Source of the DNA: Argentina anserina
Taxonomy: Eukaryota > Streptophyta > Magnoliopsida > Rosales > Rosaceae
Reading direction: 5' to 3'
Length of the DNA: 64,000 bases
Assembly (NCBI RefSeq): GCF_933775445.1
Contig: NC_065877.1
Span: 4,216,001-4,280,000, forward strand
The notes beneath the pieces were generated by a model. It had not been told where the DNA came from and searched no databases. It was given only the letters and a program-made list of their open reading frames with translations. This document shows positions 1 to 9,937 of this stretch, in pieces (position 1 is the first letter of the stretch; every line of letters starts with the position of its first letter). Position numbers and translations under genes: made by a program.

Positions 1-1039
1 TAAATGTTGTTCATAAAACATTGTTCACAGAACACTATTCATGTTTACTAAGCACAGTTTTTACTAAAACACTGTTCACGGTTACTGTTTTTTACCAAAA
101 CACTGTTCATAGTTATTGTCGGTCATGACACTGTTCACTGGTACTGTTTTACCAAAACACTGTTCACATACACTATTCATGGGTGTTACTGTTCGCCGGC
201 CGCCACCAATCATCACCAAATTTCACCACCACAACCTAAACAATATTTCCAACAACTTTCTAGTTGACACCAAGGTCTAAATCCGAGTCTAAACAGTCCA
301 AACAACGAAGAACATAAATTCGGCACTATTCACAAACCCTAGAAATTGAAATTTTGATTCGGGTACTTACACTTCGATTTGGCTCGATTCCTTTTATGGA
401 AATGTTACTGGGACTGAGACAAGCAAAACCCCCCAAGAATCTCGAGCTATGGTGGCCGGAGGGGGCAGCGCCGACACAGCAGCAACTTCTGGCGGTTGCT
501 GCACCATGTGTGGTTGTCGCCGGAGTGCAAGGCGTAGCCCAAAAGATGGAGATCGTCGAGCCCGTCAGTTTGATAGGTGGCACGATACGAGGCGACGTCG
601 GATGGTGGAGAAATCGGCCGGAGAAGATTTTTGGGTCGGGTGAACAGTACCCGAGCTCGGGTGAACAATACCCGAGCTGATTTTTGGAAAAAAACTGATT
701 TTCTGATTTTTAATCTCCTCTCCTTCCTTTTATACTATTTCCAAAATCGGAAATGAACTTCCGACGTTAATAACTTTTACGTCCGATGTCCGATTCGACG
801 CGTCACACGTCCACGCACTCGTATCGACGAGCTCTACAACTTTCGTGAAGAAAGTTTTCACAAACGATCAACGGAGTAAAAGTCGATGTTCACGTCTCGG
901 AAACGTAATGTTTTTCTAAATAAACGTTCCGTTAACGTTTCCGACTTCGCAAGGCGGCACAAACACGTTTAATGAATTTCACATACTTTATAAATTCAAA
1001 AGTGATCCAAAAATCATTCCGAAAAATCGGGTTATTACA
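1..1039 (-). mobile_element. LTR of a retrotransposon (family 1), cut by the window edge
   Basis: On the minus strand the sequence starts at 1039 with TGTAATAACCCGATTTTTCG, the same terminus as the complete LTR at 24558-27312. It shares further blocks with that copy, including TATAAAAG (minus strand, near 730), and from about position 1 to 310 it is colinear with 18481-18700 of the second copy. It carries many CTGTTCAC motifs. No protein domain is visible. Only the first part of the LTR is in the window, so a solo LTR and a full element cannot be told apart. It sits inside PPR copy A, in the same orientation. Confidence 0.8.
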
Positions 1040-2094
1040 ATCCTCCACTTTTTTCGCTTGAATAAATGCCTCGAACACAGGAACACAAGTCTCGACATCG
1101 GGCCGCATTCCCTTGTCAACCATTTCCAGCAAGTACTTCTTGGCATGAACAATGAAGTCTGCATCTTTGGCTAGTGTCTTGAGTGAGAACAGAGTATGTG
1201 TATACATTGGGGTAACTCCATGGGATAACATGTCCCGGAACACATCAAGAGCCATTTGTGTCTTGCCAACAACATTTTGAACACTGCTAATCCCAAAAGT
1301 GAAGAACACCACAGCAGGTATTGTACCCCTTCTCCAAGATGGAGAACCTGATCTCCATAGCTTCTTCTGTGAGGCCATCTTGTATCAAACCCCTGAACAT
1401 AGACTCAGCCTCGCATTTCAGCATATAGCGCATGCCTATCTTGACATCCTGCAAGAAGGGCTCATTGCTGACCAACTCTTTACATGTGTATTTATTAAAA
1501 TGAGCATCCAGTGTCGCCCAATTTTTATACACGGATTGGAAAGCTGTGGTGCCCTCACCATATTTGTCATCTGGATCACGAAAGAAAAGAGTTAAGACAG
1601 CAGAAGAAATTCCAATACATTACTGTTTCTAACTTGCAACACTAATGCTAAGAGCAGAATGAATATGAAATACAAACCAGCTCTCAAACAGCTTGGGTAT
1701 CAGACTTATCTACCTAGTATTATTTCTTAGTTTTCGCTTCATTCCCACACAACAACACCAAGCTACGGCATCAGTACGTGAATCAAATAGGAGTTCATAC
1801 ACACAATCAGAAAAATTCAAGTTCAAAATCAAGTCTTGAAGGATGCAACAAACAAACTATAGCATCAAAACATCATATCCTTTTACCAAATAATAATCTT
1901 AGTTCACACCCACAATAAATAAACAAACCAGAATTTAATCTTAAAATTTTGAACTTGCGACACCAATTAGTAATTAGACAAAAGTTGACTGCAAGAAGAA
2001 CTCACCCATGAGAATATCAACGACCCTTTTCACCTCAGATTCTGGTCTACCCTCAAGAGTCTTCCTCACGTCATCTTCATCAATGTTAACGTAG
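1040..2094 (-). pseudogene. PPR gene copy A, broken (frameshift, LTR insertions on both sides)
   Basis: Related to the double-module PPR genes at 9938-12014 and 19311-21196. From 2094 down, the frame reads YVNIDEDDVRKTLEGRPESE and on to VVDILMG, matching the conserved C-terminal tail of a module. It is followed by a GGTGAGT donor at 2006/2005. After a 435-bp intron an acceptor (ATCCAG) at 1571 leads in phase 1 into a second module: DDKYGEGTTAF, then AESMFRGLIQDGLTEEAMEI. Near 1320 the frame shifts. It continues as VFRDMLSHGVTP and AKKYLLEMVDKGMRP (PPR repeats) and stops at AKKVED, where the LTR at 1-1039 begins. The rest of module 1 is cut at 2094 by another LTR-like end. Not translatable as a full protein. 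The family is P-type PPR, which binds organellar RNA. Confidence 0.7.
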
Positions 2095-3712
2095 TGATTA
2101 CCAGATGGGTGGCTGATCACACGGTTAGCTATTAGTGAGTGTTAGTTTGACACAAGAAGTATAGTGGTTCACCTCCCTCTCTTGGGGTAGGCTACGTCCA
2201 CTTGAATCCACTAGTATAAGCAAATAGCCTTGAGTTATACAAGTAGTGATCCCCTTTCTAAGTGGGATGAGGGGTTCCTTTTATAGGTGAGGGAACCCCT
2301 CTCATTTACATATTCTTCAATGTATGACAAGTGCCCCTCTAGGCTTACTATGGAGTCATCTTGATGAGGTCGGAAAGGTGACTTCCCGGTGGTGTCTTGG
2401 TGAGTTCCGACTATCATTGGAAAGCTTGTATGACGAGGTACGCTATGAATATCATGGTTGAGCCACATAATGACTTGTAGATCCGCCTAGAGAGTGATGC
2501 TTATGCTCGGTGGCATGCCATACTAGCTCTGTGCTAGTAGGGGTGCCAACATGTCCCCCCGCAGTCCATAAGTAAGAGGAACTTCTTGCTTGGAGAGTTT
2601 ATCAATCAACATGTCACCGAGCATAAGTGTCTGGGCGGTGGCATACCCCTACCAGTCCCTGAACTCCTTAAGCAAGAAGGGACTCTCAAACCTTCAAAAC
2701 AAAGATAAAAGCATATGTGCACGAAGTATGTCTGTTGTCATGGATAGCATAATAATGTACGGGCGCGATGTGTGTTTGACACATGATGATGCGTGTGTAT
2801 GTATGGTCCCAAATATGATATAGTACGCGAGTGTGCGTAAGTCCCCGAAACCCCTAGTCAGCGAGGCGGTTTCGAGTGATATGACCTATGTATGCGGTGT
2901 GCTTAGGCGAAGTAGTCTTGCGTGATGGCGCTTTGGACTAATATGGCCGCTACGGGTGAGTGTGTCTTTTATATGCCAATATGGCATTTGAAGGCTAGTG
3001 AGACCTCTATAGGCTGGTGCGTCCTATATTGCAGTGTGCGTAGGACGGCGTTGACCCACTGCGGGTGTAATGTGTCCATCTTAGCGCAGAGTTTTGCGCG
3101 TAGGACGTCTGAGCACTGACATAGAGCGTTGTGCATCCATCTTAGCGTAGTGACCTAAGTGTAGGATGTCTTTTGGACATTGAATTAGAGCGTGGTGCGT
3201 CAATCATAGCGTAATAGGCTACGCGTATGACGTCTTTTTGACGTTGACATTTGAGCGTAAAGCTACTATCGTAGCATAGTGAGCTTTATGCGTAGGATGT
3301 CGATCCCTCTTGGGTGTAGTGCGTCCTCTGATCGCAGTGTGCTTTGCGTGTAGGACGGCTTGAGCCCTCTTGGGCGTAGTGCATCCATCGTAGCATAGAT
3401 AGGCGTTATGCGTAGGACGTCTTGAGCCCTCTTGGGCGTAGTGCGCGTATTTACGCGGCTTGAGTCTTCTTGGGCGTAGTGCAACCATCGTAGTGTAGAT
3501 AATCGTTACACGTAGGACGTCTTTGAGCCCTTTTGGGCGTAGTGCGCGTATTTACGCGGCTTGAGCCCTTTTGGGCGTAGTGCATCCATCATATCGTAGA
3601 TAAGCGTTACGCGTAGGACGTCTTGAGCCCTCTTGGGCGTAGTGCGCGTATTTACGCGACTTGAGCCCTTTTGGGCGTAGTGCATCCATCATAGCGTAGA
3701 TAAGCGCTAGCC
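2095..3712 (-). mobile_element. LTR-like unclassified repeat
   Basis: The segment begins at 2095 with TGATTACC, exactly where the PPR exon is cut. On the minus strand it contains CTATAAAAGG (about 2279-2287) followed by roughly 190 bases to an end in GGTAATCA, as expected for promoter, R and U5 of an LTR read on the minus strand. The upstream part is the minisatellite described separately. No retroelement protein is present and I could not fix the distal end or a target duplication, so the right boundary is a guess. Confidence 0.45.
3000..3712. repeat. Minisatellite with ~100-bp higher-order unit
   Basis: The phrase CTTGGGCGTAGTGCGCGTA recurs at 3431, 3532 and 3632 (first and third exact, second with one change), giving a period of 100-101 bp. 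Each period holds two half-units: one ending in GCGCGTATTTACGCGG, one with GTGCATCCATCATAGCGTAG and a GCGTAGGACGTC core. More diverged units run back to about 3000. The sequence is CpG-rich compared with its surroundings. Confidence 0.85.
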
Positions 3713-4289
3713 AAGCAATAACACAAGGAATTACTAGTGCGGTGAAAAGTTAAGGAATCTATAAAATCTAGGAAGTCAAAGCCTTTGACAAGTCTATTCC
3801 TGAAAGGTAAAGGTTAATGGACCTCTTACCAGGATGAACTAGGATAATCTCCAGTATTGAACTTCTTACCTAGTCAAATTATAACTGATAATGGATTGCA
3901 TAAATCATAAACCCGAAAGAACAATCAATAATGAACATCGACCATAGTCTTTTGCAGTTTTTCAAGTGTTTGAGAATTAAAGATTTTACCAATGGTATTT
4001 CTATACCAAACATGACATAGTACTACCTTGATCTGCAGAAGAAACAGATCTGGTGGACTGATCAGAGTTGTAACAACTGAGAGAATTTCTAACCTCTTGC
4101 TTGTAAACCTCCCCATGAGCTCTGTAACTTATTCTTGAGTGAGTATTAAACAACTTGAAAACTATTTAACACTGGTAAAAGTTTATGAATAGAAATAGCA
4201 ACAGTGGTTGATGCGTGCTTACACAACACAGAACAATACAAATATAAACCACATATCGTAAAGTTCTGAAACATTGGTTGTTCAATTAT
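3713..4289. other. Intergenic, nothing recognised
   Basis: AT-rich spacer between the minisatellite and the plastid insert. Open frames are short and show no family similarity. Confidence 0.5.
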
Positions 4290-4387
4290 ATCTTTTTTTT
4301 ATTAGTCTTTATCTACTTACCTTTCACTTTCGTCATGCGAGATAGAATAAACTTTTTTTATGTTATATCATATATTATATCATCAAG

Positions 4388-4612
4388 GTAATGATCCATC
4401 AACCTGCTAGTTCTTTTTATGCGGCACATACGGGAGAATTTGTCCTGGAAGCGGAAGAGCTGCTGAAGCTGCGCGAAACCATTACAAGGGTTTATGCACA
4501 AAGGACGGGTAACCCCTTATGGGTTGTATCCGAAGATTTGGAAAGAGATGTTTTTATGTCAACAATAGAAGCCCAAACTCATGGAATTGTTGATCTTGTA
4601 GCGACTGACTAA
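4388..4612 (+). pseudogene. clpP: clpP exon 3 (plastid ClpP1 protease subunit), nuclear copy
   Basis: The frame [17 protein letters not shown]...GIVDLVATD is the C-terminal half of the plastid Clp protease proteolytic subunit ClpP1, a serine protease of the chloroplast stroma. The exon is open to its own stop at 4610-4612 and the sequence just before it looks like the end of clpP intron 2. Exons 1 and 2, with the rest of the active site, are absent, and no nuclear promoter or transit peptide is joined to it. It is therefore a non-functional fragment. Several residues differ from the plastid protein as I remember it (for example AAHTGEF and [12 protein letters not shown]). Confidence 0.9.
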
Positions 4613-4769
4613 AAAAGAAAAAAGATTTCACACGAATTCGTGATTTGATATTTTATCTTATTACCGGATTTACTATTCTATTTCTAAATTTCTTAATATT
4701 GAAATGAAAAATATAGAAAAAAAAAAGAATGAAGAGTTCCTAAGCATCCGGTTAAGATCGATCTACACC

Positions 4770-4884
4770 ATCCCATTATATTAAACAACATATTAGAAAC
4801 ACAAGACAGCCAATAAGAAATGTCACGAAATCCCCCGCTCTTGGAGGATGTCCTCAGCAACGAGGAACATGTACTAGGGTGTAT
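4770..4884 (+). pseudogene. rps12: rps12 exon 1 (plastid ribosomal protein S12), nuclear copy
   Basis: Translation gives [20 protein letters not shown], then [15 protein letters not shown], the 5' exon of plastid rps12. It is followed directly by GTGCGAC, the start of its trans-spliced group II intron. The start codon is lost (ATC for ATG) and one extra base lies among the first codons, so it cannot be translated normally. The remaining two exons lie elsewhere in the plastid genome and are not here. Confidence 0.9.
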
Positions 4885-4892
4885 GTGCGACT

Positions 4893-5810
4893 CGTTCAGA
4901 CCGTGGAGGAGAAGGTGACCTATTCACAGCTATTTTGGTGGGAATGGTTGTGGGCGATATACTCTTCTAGGAATAATTCTCTTAAACATAGGAATTTAGT
5001 TTTGATAATTTTCGTTTGGATAATAAGGATGAGTTCGAAACTTTCAAATATATACAGTACGTGCCACATGAGTATAAATACCGAATCTCAAATAGTTGTA
5101 CGTTAATAATTTAATTTGTTACAATTATGGTCACCTGAATTTGATTCTTACTAGCACCAAATGATAAGAGGAGTACATACTTGTAAAATTTCGTCGTCAG
5201 TGGCTTTGCTAGCTATGACTGATATGAAGAATAAAAATTTCTCAACTTCAAGAGTTGCGACTAGAGTACTTAATCTAATAATTTGCTCCACCAAACTCCA
5301 TATATACATGTATATGAAATTATGAATACCCAATAATTTTTTTTTCTCACATCCATGCATCAAACATTCATACAACGTAGTGGGTAATTATAGGAATAGG
5401 AATGCAAGTACGAGAGGGAGTCATGCATAACAAATTATCTAGATGTTGGAAACTTCGTATAATCTTTAGATATCATGATTCAAAAAGAAAGTGAGAAATC
5501 TTAGGAAAGTATAATATTATCATCATCCTAGATTTGACGAAGACCAGATTGGAAGATAACTATTAGAACCTAACTCTATCATCATCCTAGATTGGTCTTC
5601 GTCAATATTGGTCATCCTAGACCGATTCAACACTCTAAGAGCTATAAGATTCAGGACCATTAACTCCCGGAATAACTAAGTACTGATTTACCTTGGCGTT
5701 ATTCTTCTTCAAGACTCTTAAGAATTGACGTCTATGTTGTTCTTCCTCATATAATTACTGTTTCTGTTGTTCTTCCTCAGTGGCTACTACTACCAGCCAA
5801 GGCAATTAAA
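4893..5810. other. Upstream region of the NHL gene
   Basis: AT-rich spacer. It includes a 13-bp perfect inverted repeat (TTGACGAAGACCA at 5534-5546 and its complement at 5593-5605), able to fold into a hairpin with a 46-base loop, and a repeated ATCATCATCCTAGATT. A CT-rich stretch ending TTCTTCCTCAG at 5780 could be a 5'-UTR splice acceptor. Confidence 0.4.
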
Positions 5811-6584
5811 ATGGTACCTGGTTATGTGGTTCGTCAAGATCAACTTGAAGCCGCCCCGCCATCACTGGAGGTCCAGGGGCCAACTCCTGACAACAATTAT
5901 CACCTCAGAAAGAAGCGCACCACCATCTTTTGCAAAATCTTGCTATTGTGCTATATTGTTTGGTCGGTGTGTTTGCTAGTCATGCAACCCAAAATGCCCG
6001 AGTACAAGGTCGAATCCGGCACCGTTCAGCTTAATCAACAAGGCTATCAGTTAACCGGCCAGTGGGATATGACCCTCATCGGCTTCAACCCTAACAACTA
6101 CTTCAATATCTACTACAAACACGTTGAGGCTGGAATTGTCTACCAAATCCACTGGGATGACGATCTCTTCACTCTTTATACGTTGGTAAGAAAGCCATGG
6201 CCTTCCTTTGTTTTGAACAAGAGGAACCAGACTCGTGCATCATTCAAATTCGGTGTTTCTCAGCAACAACTTGAATTTAAAGAGGCACGGGAAATTTCTA
6301 ACGAAGTAGGGGTGTTCCAACTCAGATTCTCCAGTACGGTACGGTTTGTGTCCAAACTACTACCTCCAAAACATTATAGGATGCAGGTCGCGTGTAAGAT
6401 TCCTCACAATAATGGCACAATCACATTTACAACTGAGTACTCAAGGAAGTGCAGAGCTAAGGTCGCTAAAAATTGTATTTATGAGGTTGTGGTTATTAGT
6501 ACTTACATTGGGATCGTTGTTTGGGCTTGTTGCACCTGGTGTGATTCAAAGCTACGCAAGGCATCAAGCATTGCACCTCGCTAA
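5811..6584 (+). CDS. NDR1/HIN1-like (NHL) protein, LEA2 domain
   Basis: Single-exon gene for 257 residues. After a short hydrophilic N-terminus with a basic KKRTT just before the membrane, residues about 38-58 (IFCKILLLCYIVWSVCLLVM) form a transmembrane segment. Residues about 70-205 resemble the LEA2 beta-sandwich of NHL proteins (QLTGQWDMTLIGFNPNNYFN, then YYKHVEAGIVYQ). Two N-glycosylation sites (NQT, NGT) lie on the predicted outer side. NHL proteins are plasma-membrane proteins, many of them induced in defence (NDR1, NHL3). Odd point: a second strongly hydrophobic segment at about 222-243 is followed by a basic tail. The start at 5811 is the first ATG that gives the full N-terminal tail. 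The gene is alone between the plastid insert and the PPR cluster. Family certain, exact member unknown. Confidence 0.8.
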   Translation: MVPGYVVRQDQLEAAPPSLEVQGPTPDNNYHLRKKRTTIFCKILLLCYIVWSVCLLVMQPKMPEYKVESGTVQLNQQGYQLTGQWDMTLIGFNPNNYFNIYYKHVEAGIVYQIHWDDDLFTLYTLVRKPWPSFVLNKRNQTRASFKFGVSQQQLEFKEAREISNEVGVFQLRFSSTVRFVSKLLPPKHYRMQVACKIPHNNGTITFTTEYSRKCRAKVAKNCIYEVVVISTYIGIVVWACCTWCDSKLRKASSIAPR

Positions 6585-7578
6585 GTTGTTGGACTTTTTT
6601 TTTCCTCTTTGATTCATAATTCATAATTGAATTAGCATGTAATGGGCTATTTAAAACTCTTGTTGGATATATTTGTTGATTCTCAACTACTGACAGTTTT
6701 ATTATAGTTTTCTTTAGTGGAAGGAACAATTAGGCTACTAAGTGGTAGAAAAAATGGCCTTTGGTAAAAGGGTGAGTTTCGGATTCAGACTCATCGATCT
6801 CTTTAGTATGATTTATGTCTAGACTAGTTATTTGCTTTCTATAGAGTCGATTTCAGGTTTTCCGCTAATAGTGAGACCGGCACTATGACGAGTCACAAGT
6901 GCGATGCTGAGTACTATAAAAATTACATGTCTGAAGTCTTGCTACAGCACTGGAACTCGAAAAGAAAAGGCTATTGTAACCTCCTCCATAGCAGAAGGGA
7001 TTCCAAACCTCCTCATGTGTCATGAAACTTTGTGTTCTAATGCATCTGGTTTTAATACAGATAATGGCATTCCTGATTTTAGTATTCCGTTGCAATTCAA
7101 TTGACAATCTTAAACACAGTGGCATTACCAATCTGGCAATCTTAACGAGCGCTTCAGAACTGAAATTACGATACCATAAACAGTTCCCTTGCATTTCAAT
7201 GTTCTTAACAATAGTCATCCACATATCACAGAAGCTAGCTAGGACATCCCAAACTTAATTACTCGACCTTTAACTTTGTCCTAAAGCATAGCTAATGAAA
7301 CAAGCAATACTTGCCTTTATATTTTTTATGATACTTCTCATAGCCACAAAACACAGAACCTAGGACACCAAAAGCATTCCAATTTGATTTCATCTTGCAC
7401 CCCACAAAACACAGAACCTTAGACATCAAAAGCATGCCATTTGATTTCATCTCATACCCATATAAGTGATATAACACAGAACCTAGGACCCCAAAACCAT
7501 TATATTTGATTTCATAGTCTAACTTTCAACATTGATCTAATTACCAAACAAATAGCCACATAGCACGATCAATAAACA
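6585..7578. other. Intergenic, with a three-copy tandem repeat
   Basis: 3' flank of the NHL gene and of PPR copy B. At 7347-7515 a unit starting AAAACACAGAACCTAGGACA and ending near TTTGATTTCAT occurs three times, with spacings of about 59 and 65 bases. No gene seen. Confidence 0.6.
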
Positions 7579-8281
7579 TTACTTGCCAAAGAGGATGTCG
7601 AAGAGGCTTCTAACCATAGGTCCCCTTCTTCCCACAAGAACCTCCCTCACAGCCATCTCATCCGGCTCAGACCCCTTTGCCTTCATGTCCTCCAGAAACT
7701 GCTTAGCATCCTCCATCTTCCCCCGCTGCGCAAACCCCTTAAACACCGCCGTATAAGTCCCCATCATCCCCAGCATGTACTTCTTCTCAACAAAAAGGAA
7801 CTTTGGGTCGGCATCTCCCGCCAGAGTCTCAATCAAAACACTGTAAGTATAAGCATTGGGGATGACCTTAGAAGCCAGCATCCTCTTATAAGCCTTGAGA
7901 GCATCCAATAGGTCCTGCACATGTCAGCATACTCCTCAATAATGCCGGTGAAGATTACCACCCCGGGCATGTTACCCTTGTCCATGACCTCAGCTCCAAT
8001 CTCCGCAGCCTCACGGCTGTAGCCATCCATAGAAAGATCCTCAATCATCTTAACAACACCAAACATGACACCGGCGGCATCGAAGTACAGTTCACCTTGT
8101 CGTAAACTTGTGCCAAGTCCTTGGGGTCATTTGGACAGACCACAATGGGCTCAGGGCCCTGTTTGTAGGGAGGTGGAACTGGTTCATAGACATTGTCAAT
8201 CTCTAATAAAGCATCTACCTCCTCGGCGGTGTTAGCCTTCGCCTTACTCTTCTTCTTGAATTTGTTGGTTTTTCTTGCCAT
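7579..8281 (-). pseudogene. PPR gene copy B, two frameshifts and a deletion
   Basis: Starts with ATG at 8281 (MARKTNKFKKKSKAKAN, a lysine-rich N-terminus) and reads as a single-module member of the local PPR family: NDPKDLAQVYDKVNCTS, then in another frame VKMIEDLSMDGYSREAAEIG and FTGIIEEYADMC, then in a third frame NAYTYSVLIETLAGDADP, KMEDAKQFLEDMKAKGSEP and the tail VLVGRRGPMVRSLFDILFGK. The frame changes near 8065 and near 7918. In addition about eight residues (GKGMQPNA in paralogues) are missing before TYTAVF. The stop is at 7579-7581. A 72-bp 5'-UTR intron (8284-8355) seems conserved with the intact paralogues. Either a pseudogene or, less likely, a copy with assembly errors. Confidence 0.75.
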
Positions 8282-9937
8282 TCCTATAGGAACCAAAACC
8301 AAGATAAGAGATTAAGTGAAATTTGATGTGCAGGAATTGAAGGGTTACGGGTTACCTGGTAGAGAGGAAGAAGAAGAGATTATTGTCTTGTGGATAAAGG
8401 AGTGGAGAAGGCAACAAAATTCTTCGGGAATTCTGTCTTCTGGTATTTATGTCTGCAATTTGAAAATTAATATTAAACTTTGGGTATAATTGTAATTAGC
8501 TTATTTTACTTTTTTTTTTTGAAAATGGGGTGACATGGCGGGATAGGTGTCCAAATTCCCGCCCAAATTTTAAGCTGGTACCATTACCCGCCAAATCTTT
8601 CAATTTGTACTTCTATATTTTGGTAAAACCCTGAAACTTTTTCTTACTAGACTGAAGGTTTTACATAGCAAAGGGTTAATGAGCGAGCAGTCAATTCAGT
8701 CTGAGCTAGTAAAGTAGTGTTTCACTTAATTCAGGCAAAGGATTAAAAAACTTTAGCTGGCTTTGTACCAGATTGAGCATGGGGGAGCAGGTTGCCTTGT
8801 TTGTATAAGAAATTTCTGCGGCTAGTTTCTGGGCTAGCCTACAAGAACCAAATCAAGGTGCCCATGTCTGTAATATGCACCAACCCCAACCCATGAAATC
8901 TTGTCATTCACGCTAGCACAGTAATTAACACAGATAGAACTGTAACTGCTGGATTCATGTGCATGTTAGTTACGGTGCACCTCAATATCCTACCATACAC
9001 GTTTCTAAAAGTATATGACCGAGAGATTTTGAGCAACCACTGGTCTTAGGCTCTTGGAATTACTATGATGGTTAAATAGGTTTGGTGAATCTCAAGAAAA
9101 ATAAGTCTATGTTATGAGTTAGTGAGTTACTGCTTCAGAGAGTTGTGCAGTACCTTGGCATGAATATGATAGGAATGCTAAGACAGATGGAGGTATTTAT
9201 CCACTCTGAACTCTTATTTTGAACACTTCAAGGGCTTGAGCACGGATTTTCAGCCAGCCACTATAAGTTCTAAAGAGAAAACTAAGAATGCATCAAGTTT
9301 CACTAGTAAGACTACGAAAACTGGAATAAAGTGCATATAACACGATACATAACAGTAGTAGCTTATACAAACTTACCAAGTATAGATGCCCAAAATGAGA
9401 CCTTTTGGCCAACCTGTGGAAGAGAAAGCCGCGTCCATAACCACAGGGCTTTTACTGCCCGTAATAAGTTCTGTAGCCTCTTAATCTAAATGCTAACTCG
9501 ATATTGTACATAGAAAGTCACAAGACTCGCAACCTTTTGTATATGAAAATCATAACAGGAACAAAAAGTTCATTGTAAAAGGAAATTGCAAATACAATAC
9601 AACACAGAAACTAGACAACAAAACATTTTCATAACAGATTTGCAAACTTCAGAACAAGTTGATTATCAACACAAAAGACACGGATGAATGAGCAATTAGC
9701 TTGCCACACGGGAGATAAGGAGCTAAGAAATATTTTCACACAACATGTCCCTACAACATCAATTTTCCACACAACACATCCCCTACAGTATTATCAACAT
9801 TTCCTAGTTCACTTGACAGATATCATCAGCACAACATAGAAAGAAGGAAGTCTAAAGGCAGACGCTAGACAATTGGATTTCAGAGTTTCAACTAGTCAAT
9901 GCTAGTCTAAAATGGAGCAGTGTTATAAGCAATTGAC
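8282..9937. other. Intergenic
   Basis: 5' leader of copy B (possible UTR intron 8284-8355) and AT-rich spacer. A stretch at 9370-9440 has coding-like composition between AG and GT signals on the minus strand, but I could not assign it. Confidence 0.4.

Larger units (their letters stand above)
4290..4892 (+). other. Nuclear insert of chloroplast DNA (NUPT): clpP intron/exon 3 to rps12 exon 1
   Basis: One continuous block carries, in plastid gene order, the end of clpP intron 2, clpP exon 3, the clpP-rps12 spacer (including CATCCGGTTAAGATCGATCT) and rps12 exon 1 followed by the start of its trans-spliced intron (GTGCGACTCGTTCAGA). After about 4892 the plastid sequence breaks off. The left limit lies in the intron and is approximate. 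Sequence differences from typical plastid genes indicate an insertion that has aged in the nucleus. Confidence 0.9.

Noticed and set aside
3508..3514. CACGTAG as a possible right end and target duplication (CGTAG) of the element starting at 2095
   Set aside because: It lies within the minisatellite, which continues past it unchanged, so the match is probably chance.
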